Assembly: GCF_014202695.1 (NCBI RefSeq)
Contig: NZ_JACHHH010000013.1
Span: 35,313-99,312, forward strand
DNA length: 64,000 bases
Reading direction: 5' to 3'
Origin: Oribacterium sinus
Lineage (GTDB): Bacteria > Bacillota > Clostridia > Lachnospirales > Lachnospiraceae
The notes under the pieces were generated by a model that saw only the letters and a program-made list of their open reading frames with translations, searched no databases and was not told the origin of the DNA. Below, one piece after another: positions 1-8,550 of the stretch. The position numbers and the translations under genes are program-made. Positions within the stretch are counted from its first letter, which is position 1. Every line of letters begins with the position of its first letter.

Positions 1-83
1 AGGGTATCCGTTGATGGGTGTAGTTCTAATTATTGTTCTCAAATCATAGCATACTTTTGCGAACCTTAAAAACATATCAAAGT

Positions 84-737
84 TTATTTTTCCTTTTTTA
101 CGATATCGAGATATCTATACATACTGGCGGGAGAGCAAGACAGTCTATTTCCTACGGTTTTTATGGCACCTTTCATGGAGAATATGCCTTTTTGATAAAG
201 CTGGCGTATAATATCAAGCTTTTCTGAATGACTTAGATCACTGAAAGGAAGGGACTTGTTTATTCTATTCAATATTTCATCTATAGTATTTGAAATATTT
301 TCCGAAAATATTGTTTGCTCATCATTACCCTTTATTTCTATGGAAATATTTTTGGATACATAATTATCCGGATGACATAGAGAAAAAATTAGATTTGATA
401 GTTCTTTGTATCGATTATCATCAAAGTTTATATTTAGCCCACCTACGACTTTGCAACTTTCATCTTTTATAAAAAAAGAAGAGGATCTCAAAATCTTGCC
501 ATTGGAGGAAAGCGCTCTATAATTTGATAGCCATGTTTCCTTGGCGGACTCTTCTCTTTGTAAAATACTTTTCATAGTTGGACTGAGCAGATCTCCACTT
601 TTTCTGCCGCTGATATTTCCGTTAATGATATATAGGATTTGCTTTAGATCATATACTATAATTTCGTAATCAGGTCCCAGTACTGTACCTAAAAAATCAG
701 AAAGATCAATATATTTTTTTATATCCAATTCATTCAT
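84..737 (-). CDS. YheO/DauR-type PAS-HTH transcriptional regulator
   Basis: Probable DNA-binding regulator of the divergent lyase/transporter genes. The N-terminal two thirds resemble the YheO-like PAS domain (LGPDYEIIVYDL, then SFFIKDESCKVVGGLNINFD). The C-terminal ~50 residues form a helix-turn-helix of the DauR/YheO class (LDIIRQLYQKGIFSMKGAIK, then a second helix around SPASMYRYL). I take the ATG at 737, which has GGAG five bases upstream; the longer reading from a TTG at 779 lacks a ribosome site. About 217 residues, usual for the family. Family members often sit beside amino-acid catabolic genes and sense a small ligand through the PAS domain; control of the adjacent lyase is inferred from position only. 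Confidence 0.8.
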   Translation of the reverse strand: MNELDIKKYIDLSDFLGTVLGPDYEIIVYDLKQILYIINGNISGRKSGDLLSPTMKSILQREESAKETWLSNYRALSSNGKILRSSSFFIKDESCKVVGGLNINFDDNRYKELSNLIFSLCHPDNYVSKNISIEIKGNDEQTIFSENISNTIDEILNRINKSLPFSDLSHSEKLDIIRQLYQKGIFSMKGAIKTVGNRLSCSPASMYRYLDIVKKEK

Positions 738-1351
738 AATCGCTCCAAATTCTGATATTTGTATGCTTTCAGCACACAAAAAATTTTATAAAAACAGCTC
801 TAATTTATTATAGCAAAACTTCATGCTCCTAAAATCGCTTTTTAAGCAAAATCACCAAAATGACAAATTTGGGGTATAGAGATAGATGAAAAAGAAATGA
901 GAAAAAATTCTCAAGAAAATTCTCAAATATTATTTGCTGTAAAGAGATATAGGAAAACAAAGGCTTTTTTTAATACATCTATGCAGAAACCTAGTGTAAA
1001 GGCAAAGAAAAATCCCATAAAATTTATCAAATCACTATTTTGTTATTTCTGAAGCTTTGTTTCAAAAGCCGATATTTGTACAAAATACACATAAATGCAC
1101 TAAAATATCACTAAAAATAGCTTTTAATTAAACAATATTGACAGGTGATTAAAAGGGTGATAAATTATTCTCATAGCAATATGCTTATAATAATATATGT
1201 AAATATATAAATTTTGGTTATTAAGCACATAGCAGCATGTTGGCTAAAGTAGTATTTCTATCTTGCTTCAAGGGATTGTAATACCGTCCGCCAGTCGTTT
1301 CTTACGATGACCGGGGTATCAAAATATATTTTTATATATGGAGGTATTAAA
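738..1351. promoter_or_regulatory. Divergent regulatory region and long leader of the lyase gene
   Basis: About 600 AT-rich bases with no convincing gene. A good sigma-A-like promoter reads rightward: TTGACA at 1138-1143, 17-base spacer, TAAATT at 1161-1166. This gives an untranslated leader of roughly 180 nt. Near its end, 1281-1319 can fold into an imperfect hairpin (ATACC 1281-1285 with GGTAT 1315-1319, inner TCGT/ACGA), ending about 30 bases before the start codon. I looked for a TnaC-like leader peptide and found none containing tryptophan. The regulator upstream reads leftward, so both promoters lie here. Confidence 0.6.
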
Positions 1352-3034
1352 ATGGAGTACGAGAAAATGTTAGGTGTAGAGGCACCAAAGTCATGGACAC
1401 ACGTAGTGAGAGAAGTTCCTACAGTTACCCAGGAGCAGAGAAGAAAAGCTCTGGAAATGACGCATTACAATGAGTTTGCTTTTCCGGCAGGTCTTTTATA
1501 CATTGACTGTCTTTCCGATTCGGGTACTACATCCATGACAGACACACAGTGGTCAGCGATGTTCCTTGCAGATGAATCTTACGGAAGAAACAAAGGATAT
1601 TATGTTCTTTTGGATGCATTTAGAGATGTATGGGAAAGAGGAGACAATCAGAAGAGACTCATCAATTACATCAAAGAAGGTGTAGACAAGGATGATGTTG
1701 AAAAAATGATGAATGAAGTGTATCTGGTGGACTATGAGGGCGGATTTATCAATGGCGGTAAGTACCAGCTATCAAGACCTAATACATTTATCGTTCCTCA
1801 GGGACGTTGTGCAGAGGCACTTTTGTTTGATGTATTAAAACCGTTATTTGCAAAGAGATGGCCGGGCAAAGTATTCACGATTCCATCAAATGCTCACTTT
1901 GATACTACAGAAGGTAATATCAAGCAAATGGGCAATGTACCCAGAAACCTTTTCCATAAGGAAATCTTATTTGAGGTACCCAAGAGCGGAAAATATGAGA
2001 AGAATCCTTTTAAGGGAGATATGGACATTGATAAGCTCAACCAGCTTATTGAGGCTGTAGGCGTAGAGAATGTTCCGCTGATTTATTCTACAGTTACCAA
2101 TAACTCTGTATGCGGACAGGCTGTTTCCATGAAGAATATCAGAGAGGTTTCCAAGATTGCACACAAGTACAATATTCCATTTGTTATGGACGGTGCAAGA
2201 TGGGCAGAGAACTGTTACTTCATTAAGATGAATGAAGAGGGCTATGGGGACAAGTCCATCTGTGAAATTGCAAAGGAAATGTTCTCCTACTTTGATGTGG
2301 TTTCCGCATCCCTTAAGAAAAATGGACATGCCAATATGGGTGGCGTTTTGGCCTTCCGTGACAAGGGACTTTTCTGGCAGAAGTTCTCAGAGTTCAATGA
2401 GGACGGTAGCGTAAAGACAGATATCGGACACCTTTTGAAGGTTCGTCAGATTTCCGCTTACGGCAATGACTCTTACGGCGGAATGTCCGGACATGATATT
2501 ATGGCGCTTTGCCAGGGTATGTATGAAGAGGCAAGATTTGACTATCAGGACGAAAGAGTAAGACAGTGTCAGTATCTGGCAGACGGTCTTACAGCAAACG
2601 GTGTTCCTGTAGTACAGCCTGCAGGAGGACACGGAATTTATATTGATGTTGATAAGTTCTTTAACTATAAGAGAGGCCATGAGAGCTTTGCAGGACAGGC
2701 ACTTTCTCTGGAGATGATTCACCGTTACGGTATTCGTTGTTCAGAGCTTGGAGATTTCTCTATGGAATATGATCTGAAAACTCCTGAGCAGCAGAAGGAA
2801 GTATGTAATGTTGTCCGTCTGGCGATTAACAGAAGTCAGTTTAGCAAGCAGCACATGGACTATATTATTGCAGCACTGACACAACTTTATAAAGACAGAG
2901 ATACAGTTCCCAATCTAAAGATTACCTTTGGTCATACATTACCAATGAGACATTTCCATGCATGGGCAGAGCCCTACGCGCCATCTAAGGAAGAAATGTG
3001 TGATGAAGGAAATTACAAATATTGGGAAAAATAA
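1352..3034 (+). CDS. Tryptophanase / tyrosine phenol-lyase (PLP beta-eliminating lyase)
   Basis: PLP-dependent lyase that splits tryptophan to indole, or tyrosine to phenol, plus pyruvate and ammonia; it is cytoplasmic. The fold-type I core is clear: RPNTFIVPQGRCAEALLFDV, VPLIYSTVTNNSVCGQ, FVMDGARWAEN (PLP aspartate region) and SASLKKNGHANMGG, whose Lys322 or Lys323 should hold the cofactor. At about 560 residues it is some 90 longer than E. coli TnaA, with insertions in the N-terminal third. The start is the ATG at 1352 behind GGAGG; an upstream ATG at 1307 falls inside the leader hairpin. Which amino acid is used cannot be told from the sequence, but the NSS transporter downstream and YheO-type regulator upstream fit an amino-acid uptake and catabolism cassette. 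Confidence 0.85.
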   Translation: MEYEKMLGVEAPKSWTHVVREVPTVTQEQRRKALEMTHYNEFAFPAGLLYIDCLSDSGTTSMTDTQWSAMFLADESYGRNKGYYVLLDAFRDVWERGDNQKRLINYIKEGVDKDDVEKMMNEVYLVDYEGGFINGGKYQLSRPNTFIVPQGRCAEALLFDVLKPLFAKRWPGKVFTIPSNAHFDTTEGNIKQMGNVPRNLFHKEILFEVPKSGKYEKNPFKGDMDIDKLNQLIEAVGVENVPLIYSTVTNNSVCGQAVSMKNIREVSKIAHKYNIPFVMDGARWAENCYFIKMNEEGYGDKSICEIAKEMFSYFDVVSASLKKNGHANMGGVLAFRDKGLFWQKFSEFNEDGSVKTDIGHLLKVRQISAYGNDSYGGMSGHDIMALCQGMYEEARFDYQDERVRQCQYLADGLTANGVPVVQPAGGHGIYIDVDKFFNYKRGHESFAGQALSLEMIHRYGIRCSELGDFSMEYDLKTPEQQKEVCNVVRLAINRSQFSKQHMDYIIAALTQLYKDRDTVPNLKITFGHTLPMRHFHAWAEPYAPSKEEMCDEGNYKYWEK

Positions 3035-3089
3035 ATGAGATATCGTAGGATATGCCGGCGATACTCGTAAAAAAATAAAATATCTTGGC

Positions 3090-3112
3090 GTCCGGTCTTG
3101 TAGAGACCGGAC
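3090..3112 (+). promoter_or_regulatory. Intergenic hairpin between lyase and transporter
   Basis: Perfect 9-bp stem (GTCCGGTCT 3090-3098, AGACCGGAC 3104-3112) with a 5-base loop and no following T-run. It is therefore not a classical terminator and may act as an mRNA-stability or partial-attenuation element separating lyase from transporter expression. Confidence 0.6.
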
Positions 3113-3160
3113 TGCTATCCACAAGAGAGACTTACATTTTTATCAAGATGGAGGAAGCTT

Positions 3161-4507
3161 ATGGGTTCAGATAATACCGCTGTAAAGCAGGATGGATTTA
3201 ACTCACAAATAGGTTTTATTATAGCCTGTGTAGGTTCAGCCGTTGGTATGGGAAACCTGTGGAGATTTCCGGTGCTTGTGTCAGCCTGGGGAGGAATGAC
3301 CTTTTTAATCCCTTACTTCCTATTTGTTATATTGATAGGCAGTACAGGAGTTGTGGAAGAAATCGCCTTAGGAAGGAGCACAGGGAAAGGTCCTATAGGT
3401 GCATTTGGCGCTGCTATGGCACATGCCGGAAAAAGCAGAAAACTTGGTGAGAGTATAGGAATTATACCGACAATAGGTTCTTTGGCTCTTGCTATAGGCT
3501 ATTCCTGCGTAGTAGGCTGGATTTTTAAATATGTTGTCATGGCATTTACAGGCAAGCTCTTTGGAATGGGCGCCAATATGGATGTCATAGGAGGGACTTT
3601 TGGATCCACCGCTACGGCTTTCGGAAATAATATATGGATTATTATAGCGCTTATTGTAAATTTCGCCATTATGGCATTTGGAGTTGCGGATGGTATAGAA
3701 AAAGCAAACAAGTTTATGATGCCGCTGCTTTTCGTAATGATGATTGGACTGGCTATTTACATAGGAATTCAACCGGGGGCAGTGAACGGATACAAGTATA
3801 TCTTTACTGTAAATCCGGAGGGATTAAAGGATGTAAGACTTTGGATATTTGCATTCGGACAGGCGTTTTTTTCCCTTTCTATTGCAGGTAACGGCACAGT
3901 GATTTACGGCTCCTATCTCAGTAAGAAAGAAGATGTACCTTTCTCTGCAATGAACATAGCTATATTTGATACATGTGCGGCACTGCTTGCAGCGCTGGTT
4001 ATTATCCCTGCTATGGCCACATCAGGAGCAGAGCTTAGTGAAGGTGGTCCGGGACTCATGTTCATTTACCTTGTAAATATCATGAATCAGATGCCCGGTG
4101 GTATGCTTGTAGGAATAATATTCTTTGTATGTGTTACCTTTGCAGGACTCAGTTCACTTGTGAATCTGTATGAGGCGCCTGTAGCTACATTGCAGCAGCA
4201 GTTTAGACTGAGTAGAATACAGTCAGTAGGAATAATTGGTGTACTCGGCGTCGTTGTTGCAGTATTGATACAGGGAATTGTAGGAAGTTGGATGGATGCG
4301 GTGTCTATCTATATTTGCCCTATTGGTGCGGTACTTGCTTCAGTAATGTTGTTCTTCATATTTGGAAAGCAGTATACAATGGAAGCGGTAAATGCAGGTG
4401 CAAAGAAGCCTAAAGGAGATACCTGGTTCTTTTTGGGTAAGTATGTTTATACAGGACTTGCGTTGCTTGCACTTATAGCAGGTGCATTCTATGGCGGAAT
4501 CGGATAA
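3161..4507 (+). CDS. NSS-family sodium:amino-acid symporter (TnaT-like)
   Basis: Membrane symporter of the neurotransmitter:sodium symporter (SLC6/LeuT) family. The family signature of TM1, GSAVGMGNLWRFPVLV, lies at about residues 26-41, and roughly eleven hydrophobic segments follow across 448 residues, typical of bacterial short-form NSS proteins. GGAGG precedes the ATG. It follows the beta-eliminating lyase by 126 bases with only a hairpin between, so it probably imports that enzyme's substrate (tryptophan or tyrosine); the substrate is inferred from neighbourhood. The gene ends just before a bidirectional terminator. Confidence 0.88.
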   Translation: MGSDNTAVKQDGFNSQIGFIIACVGSAVGMGNLWRFPVLVSAWGGMTFLIPYFLFVILIGSTGVVEEIALGRSTGKGPIGAFGAAMAHAGKSRKLGESIGIIPTIGSLALAIGYSCVVGWIFKYVVMAFTGKLFGMGANMDVIGGTFGSTATAFGNNIWIIIALIVNFAIMAFGVADGIEKANKFMMPLLFVMMIGLAIYIGIQPGAVNGYKYIFTVNPEGLKDVRLWIFAFGQAFFSLSIAGNGTVIYGSYLSKKEDVPFSAMNIAIFDTCAALLAALVIIPAMATSGAELSEGGPGLMFIYLVNIMNQMPGGMLVGIIFFVCVTFAGLSSLVNLYEAPVATLQQQFRLSRIQSVGIIGVLGVVVAVLIQGIVGSWMDAVSIYICPIGAVLASVMLFFIFGKQYTMEAVNAGAKKPKGDTWFFLGKYVYTGLALLALIAGAFYGGIG

Positions 4508-4548
4508 TCAAGCTATAATAGAATAAGAATAAACCTTTTCATAATAAA

Positions 4549-4608
4549 AAGGGGCTGTAAAAATCAAAATAGTTTTCTATTTCTTATTTTGATTTTTTAC
4601 AGCCCCTT
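4549..4608. terminator. Bidirectional terminator, minimal form of the palindromic element
   Basis: A long near-perfect stem between convergent genes: AAGGGGCTGTAAAAATCAAA from 4549 pairs with the arm ending at 4608 (TTTTTTACAGCCCCTT). A- and T-rich inner parts provide a T-run in both directions. The same outer stem frames the large palindromes found elsewhere (clearest at 48.1 kb), so this looks like the empty or ancestral form. Confidence 0.85.
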
Positions 4609-4611
4609 GTT

Positions 4612-5253
4612 TTAAAATCCCTGTTTATGCTTTTCTTTTAAAAGCATTTCTCCTACCCTTCTCCCCGCAGCTCCACCGGATTGCACTGCTTCGGCAATGC
4701 TTTGGGTGGGGGCAAGACTTTGCCCTGTCAGGAAAAGTCGGGGGGAGCCTGTTTTCTTTTCTTCTTCTATAAGAACAGAAACAGCGGCATTTTCCTCCGG
4801 AGTAAATGCTCCCACAGCCAAGACTAAAGCCTTACTGATAAAGAAGCGTTCTCCTTCCTTCGTTTTAGCCTTTAAGAGATAGCGATAAGCAGAAGCTTCG
4901 CCTTGGGAATGCACTATCGAAAGAGCCTCCCTTGAAAGAACATAAATTTCCTCTACTTCCACACTCTCTTGATGAGCGACTCCATAATTTTCCAGAAAAA
5001 GGGAAAAATGGGACAGAAGCTCTTTAGGCTGAACGGTCTTTGCAAAGAGCCCGCTTATCTCTTCCGTGCTTTTTCCTAAACGCCCTCCAAGGCTTTCTTC
5101 TTTTTCCAATAAAAGACTGTTTTCAATCCCAAGATCCGCTGCGGCAGAGATGGCGGCTAAGCCGGAACAGCCGCCTCCCACCACCAGCAAATCAGAAAAA
5201 AAAGACTCTTCCGCTTTGGGAAGAGTCAAATTTTCGCAAGTGCGGAAAATCAA
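4612..5253 (-). CDS. Small FAD/NAD(P)-binding flavoprotein-like oxidoreductase
   Basis: Probable FAD-binding protein related to thioredoxin-reductase/FAD-dependent oxidoreductases. A dinucleotide motif, VVGGGCSGLAA, lies at about residues 24-34, followed by the acidic-end strand LLLEKEESLGGR; a second motif, ALVLAVGAF, is near residue 148, and the C-terminus (GQSLAPTQSIAEAVQSGGAAG) resembles the FAD-binding end of such enzymes. At 213 residues it is far shorter than a full reductase and lacks a clear NAD(P) domain. The start appears to be TTG at 5253, overlapping the TGA of the upstream gene as TTGA, so the two are translationally coupled. Function unknown. Confidence 0.65.
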   Translation of the reverse strand: MIFRTCENLTLPKAEESFFSDLLVVGGGCSGLAAISAAADLGIENSLLLEKEESLGGRLGKSTEEISGLFAKTVQPKELLSHFSLFLENYGVAHQESVEVEEIYVLSREALSIVHSQGEASAYRYLLKAKTKEGERFFISKALVLAVGAFTPEENAAVSVLIEEEKKTGSPRLFLTGQSLAPTQSIAEAVQSGGAAGRRVGEMLLKEKHKQGF

Positions 5254-5492
5254 TTGTGGGCATCCCCCATCATGAATTCAACAACCTTCTTCATGTCCTC
5301 CGGCTCATGAACAATCAGTTCCAGCTCTTTAATGTAAGCCTTGTCCAACATCTGAGACATCATCAGCATCTGGGAGAGCTTGGACTTCAAGTTAATTCGG
5401 TCTCCTTCCGGAGAAACCAACTCTACCTTTCCGTGTAAGTCATTCAATAGCTTAAATAAGCCTTCTACGTTGTTTACATTTTCGATTTTCAT
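5250..5492 (-). CDS. Small conserved-looking protein of unknown function
   Basis: Encodes 80 residues, acidic, with a segment rich in methionine (KSKLSQMLMMSQMLDKAY) and no signal peptide or membrane span. AGGG lies eight to ten bases before the ATG. It overlaps the flavoprotein gene by four bases (TTGA), implying one transcript and perhaps a shared role. I do not recognise a named domain; similar small proteins occur in Lachnospiraceae, but that is from memory. Confidence 0.6.
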   Translation of the reverse strand: MKIENVNNVEGLFKLLNDLHGKVELVSPEGDRINLKSKLSQMLMMSQMLDKAYIKELELIVHEPEDMKKVVEFMMGDAHN

Positions 5493-5776
5493 AGAATTCC
5501 CTTTCTCTAAGACATGTACTGCGCGTAATGCGATGAGTTCACCTTAGTATAAAGCGGAGGAAAATGCAAGAAGAAATCTTTTGGAGAAAAGAGGAAATTT
5601 CTTTGCTGTTTTCTCCGCTTATTTTCCCGGAAAACATCGTATTTCACAAAAAAGAGAAAGAAAATCATTTTTATGGCAAATTGTAAAAAAATTACTGTGA
5701 AAACAGAAAAAAATCGTTAAAATAGAAAGGCGACTGCAAAAACAGAGGGGCAATTGCAAAAAAGAAAGGAAGAAAA

Positions 5777-6499
5777 ATGGGAAAGGATATAAATAAAGAC
5801 GAGGACTTCTTGGAGAAGCTGGGGCTTTCCAAAGAAGATGTTGACCTTTTGGAACATAAATTAAAAGAGCGGGAGGAAAGAAGGAAGGAAGCGGAAAAAA
5901 AGGAAAAGCCCATCACGGTGCTATTTCCCAAGGTGGTTTTGGCTTCCGCATCTCCAAGAAGACAGGAGCTGATTCAGCTTCTGGGACTTAAGGCGGAGAT
6001 TCATCCCAGTGGAATAGCGGAGGATGTAACGGAGGCGGATCCCAGTCTTTTGGTGCAGAAGCTGGCCTTTCAGAAGGCGGAGGACGTGGCAAAGCAGTAT
6101 CCGAAGGACTATCTTGTGATTGGGGCGGACACGGTGGTATTTTTCGAGGATTGGATTTTGGGAAAACCGAAAAGTAAGGAGGATGCCTACAGGATGCTTT
6201 CCGCCCTTTCCGGAAGAGCCCATCAGGTCTATACCGGGGTCAGCCTTCATTTTCAGGGGAAGAAAATGGGCTTTTACGAAAAGACCGAGGTGCAGTTCGC
6301 AAGACTTACGGAGCGGGAAATTTGGGATTATATCGAAAGCAAAGAGCCTATGGATAAGGCGGGGGCTTATGGCATTCAGGGACGTTTTGCCCCCTTTGTA
6401 AAGGGCATTGCAGGGGACTATTACAATGTGATGGGCCTGCCCCTTGCCAGGCTCTATCAGGCCTTGAAGTTTTTGGGAGCGGAAGGAGAGGCATTGTAA
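5777..6499 (+). CDS. maf: Maf-family nucleotide pyrophosphatase with N-terminal extension
   Basis: Hydrolyses non-canonical or bulk pyrimidine NTPs (dTTP/UTP/m5UTP-type Maf) to the monophosphate. Family motifs are complete: VLASASPRRQEL at about residue 53, VIGADTVV at about 113, DKAGAYGIQG and YYNVMGLPL. The usual protein begins at VLASASPRR; here about 50 extra charged residues (heptad-like, rich in E, K and R) precede it and may form a short coiled coil. The ATG follows an AGGAAG site; a TAAAAT box with an imperfect upstream context lies at about 5716. It stands alone, with a separate transporter gene 191 bases downstream. Confidence 0.88.
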   Translation: MGKDINKDEDFLEKLGLSKEDVDLLEHKLKEREERRKEAEKKEKPITVLFPKVVLASASPRRQELIQLLGLKAEIHPSGIAEDVTEADPSLLVQKLAFQKAEDVAKQYPKDYLVIGADTVVFFEDWILGKPKSKEDAYRMLSALSGRAHQVYTGVSLHFQGKKMGFYEKTEVQFARLTEREIWDYIESKEPMDKAGAYGIQGRFAPFVKGIAGDYYNVMGLPLARLYQALKFLGAEGEAL

Positions 6500-6690
6500 G
6501 GAAAATTTTGGGTGGAGCTTTTGTGTGGAGTTGCCCCCTCTTACTTATCGCCCTTGTGAACAGGGGCATGGTTCTTGTCTGGTGTGGCATGGAAAATTGT
6601 TTTGAAAAATGTGATTTTTCCGGAAGTTATGGAGAAGGCTTCTAAGAAAATAGAAAAGAAATGTTATAGCAGTAGAAAGGAATTTAGAAA

Positions 6691-8067
6691 ATGAGTAGTG
6701 AAAAGCAAAAACGAAGTAAGTTCAGCTCCCGCCTGGGCTTTGTCTTATCCGCTGCAGGCTCTGCGGTGGGCTTGGGAAATATTTGGAGATTCCCTTATTT
6801 GGCGGCGAAATACGGAGGGGGAATCTTCCTTTTGGTTTACCTTCTTCTGATGCTTACCTTTGGTTACACCATGATAATTGCGGAAAGCGCCATCGGAAGA
6901 ATGACCAGAAAGAGCCCCGTGGGAGCCTATGCCCACTTTGGAAAGGACTGGATGTTCAAGGCAGGAGGCTGGATTAATGCCATTATCCCCATCCTGATTG
7001 TACCCTATTATTCCGTCATCGGCGGTTGGGTATGCAAATATCTCTTCGGCTATATCCAGGGAGAAACGGAAGCCATGGCCACGGCCGAGTACTTTACGGA
7101 ATTTATCGGAAATGGGGTAAAGACGGAGTTTTGGTTTTTGATTTTTACCTTGCTGGTACTTTGGGTTATCTTTATGGGTGTGGAAAATGGCATCGAAAAG
7201 GTGTCCACCTTTATGATGCCGATTCTGGTGATTCTGGCAATTCTGCTTTCTATTTATGCCATCACCAGAAAGGGCGCATTTGCCGGAGTAAAATACTTCT
7301 TAGTTCCCAATATCAAGAACTTTTCCTGGATGACGGTGGTTTCCGCCATGGGACAGATGTTCTACTCTCTCTCCATTGCCATGGGAATCCTGATTACCTT
7401 CGGCTCCTATATGAAATCCGACTTGTCTATTGAAGAATCCACCAGCCATGTGGAGGTTTTTGACACGGCCATTGCGGTTTTGGCAGGACTGATGATTATT
7501 CCCGCGGTTTTCGCCTTTTCCAATGGAGACCCCTCCGTATTAAAGGCAGGCCCTTCTCTTATGTTTATTACTATGCCGAAAATCTTTGCCAGCATGGGCT
7601 TTGGTCGAGTAGTGGGGATTCTCTTTTTTGCCTTAGTTTTCTTTGCGGCACTGACTTCCGCTATCGCTTTGGCGGAAAGTGCGGTTTCCACCTTCCAGGA
7701 TGAACTGAAGTGGAGTAGAAGAAGATCCACAGTGGTTTTACTGCTGATTATGGTGGCTTTAGGAACCCTCAGTGCTTTAAGCTATGGGCCTTTATCTTTT
7801 GTAACCATTTTGAAAAATATGCCCTTCCTGGATTTCTTTGACTTCCTGACCAACTCCGTGATGATGCCCATTGCGGCTATGGCTACCTGCCTTTTGGTGG
7901 TCAGAGTAATCGGTGTAGAGGGGATTGCGGCGGAAGTTATGCGAAAGGATGCTCCCTTTAAAAGAAAGGCGGTATTTAATTTCATGATCAAATACCTTTG
8001 CCCCTTCTTTGTGGCGATTATCCTGTTCAGTTCCGTAGCCGGTGTACTGGGATGGATTAAGTTCTAA
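6691..8067 (+). CDS. NSS-family sodium-dependent transporter
   Basis: Second SLC6/LeuT-type symporter in the window, 458 residues. TM1 signature GSAVGLGNIWRFPYLAAKYGG is at about residues 23-43; 11-12 membrane segments follow, with the TM6 glycine-containing unwound region at MGQMFYSLSIAMG. It is only distantly similar to the transporter at 3161 and has no catabolic partner, so its substrate (probably an amino acid) is unknown. AAGGAAT precedes the ATG. A 13-bp tandem array begins on the base after its stop codon. Confidence 0.88.
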   Translation: MSSEKQKRSKFSSRLGFVLSAAGSAVGLGNIWRFPYLAAKYGGGIFLLVYLLLMLTFGYTMIIAESAIGRMTRKSPVGAYAHFGKDWMFKAGGWINAIIPILIVPYYSVIGGWVCKYLFGYIQGETEAMATAEYFTEFIGNGVKTEFWFLIFTLLVLWVIFMGVENGIEKVSTFMMPILVILAILLSIYAITRKGAFAGVKYFLVPNIKNFSWMTVVSAMGQMFYSLSIAMGILITFGSYMKSDLSIEESTSHVEVFDTAIAVLAGLMIIPAVFAFSNGDPSVLKAGPSLMFITMPKIFASMGFGRVVGILFFALVFFAALTSAIALAESAVSTFQDELKWSRRRSTVVLLLIMVALGTLSALSYGPLSFVTILKNMPFLDFFDFLTNSVMMPIAAMATCLLVVRVIGVEGIAAEVMRKDAPFKRKAVFNFMIKYLCPFFVAIILFSSVAGVLGWIKF

Positions 8068-8184
8068 AAGTATCGAAGCAAAGTATTGAAGCAAAGTATC
8101 GAAGCAAAGTATCGAACTAAAGTGTCGAACTAAAGTGTCGAACTAAAGTGTCGAAACAAAGCGTCGAAACAAAGCGTCGAAACA
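8068..8184. repeat. 13-bp tandem repeat, nine units
   Basis: Nine consecutive 13-base units starting on the base after the transporter stop codon. The sequence drifts in steps: AAGTATCGAAGCA, then AAGTATCGAACTA, AAGTGTCGAACTA, AAGTGTCGAAACA and AAGCGTCGAAACA, so neighbours are most alike, as expected for slippage growth. No start codon with a ribosome site is present. Location between a transporter gene and the FMN riboswitch promoter. Confidence 0.95.
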
Positions 8185-8210
8185 TGCTCTAAAAGCGTAA
8201 AAAATATTCC

Positions 8211-8239
8211 TTGCAAAGTTTTAGGCAGAGGAGTATTCT
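8211..8239 (+). promoter_or_regulatory. Promoter of the riboflavin-transporter leader
   Basis: TTGCAA at 8211-8216, a 17-base spacer and TATTCT at 8234-8239. It ends about 20 bases before the FMN aptamer, the expected position for the start of a riboswitch-controlled transcript. Confidence 0.5.
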
Positions 8240-8257
8240 TAGTATCGTAAAAATGAA

Positions 8258-8374
8258 TGTTCTTCAGGGCGGGGTGTAAGTCCCCACTGGCGGTAAAGTC
8301 CGCGACCTGCGAAAGCAGTTGAACCGGTGAAACTCCGGTACCAACAGTATAGTCTGGATGGAAGAAGACGAGCG
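8258..8374 (+). promoter_or_regulatory. FMN riboswitch (RFN element)
   Basis: Canonical RFN blocks in order: TCAGGGCGGGGTGTAAGTCC, CCACTGGCGGTAAAGTCCGC, GACCTGCGAAAGCAGTTGA, CCGGTGAAACTCCGGTACC, then AGTCTGGATGGAAGAAGACG. The outer helix pairs the first and last parts. It precedes ribU and a T-tailed hairpin, so FMN binding should cause premature termination. Confidence 0.97.
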
Positions 8375-8385
8375 TTGTGCTTTCT

Positions 8386-8413
8386 GCCCTGTACTTTTTG
8401 TACAGGGCTTTTT
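8386..8413 (+). terminator. Riboswitch expression-platform terminator
   Basis: Stem GCCCTGTAC (8386-8394) with GTACAGGGC (8400-8408), followed by TTTTT. It lies directly after the FMN aptamer and 140 bases before ribU, fitting transcriptional attenuation. Confidence 0.9.
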
Positions 8414-8550
8414 CTATTTTCAAAGGCGTTTTTAAAGAGGATTCCTTTGAAAATACAAAAAAGAAGGAAAATGCCCGGTCCTAAAGCCTTTCGAAAAGAA
8501 CCACCGGAAGAATGCAGTTTGCAGAAAATGCAAAGAAAGAGAGGACAGCA

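Noticed and set aside
1167..1300. Leader peptide like TnaC before the lyase
   Set aside because: The only short frames (9 and 14 codons) have no tryptophan and no ribosome site.
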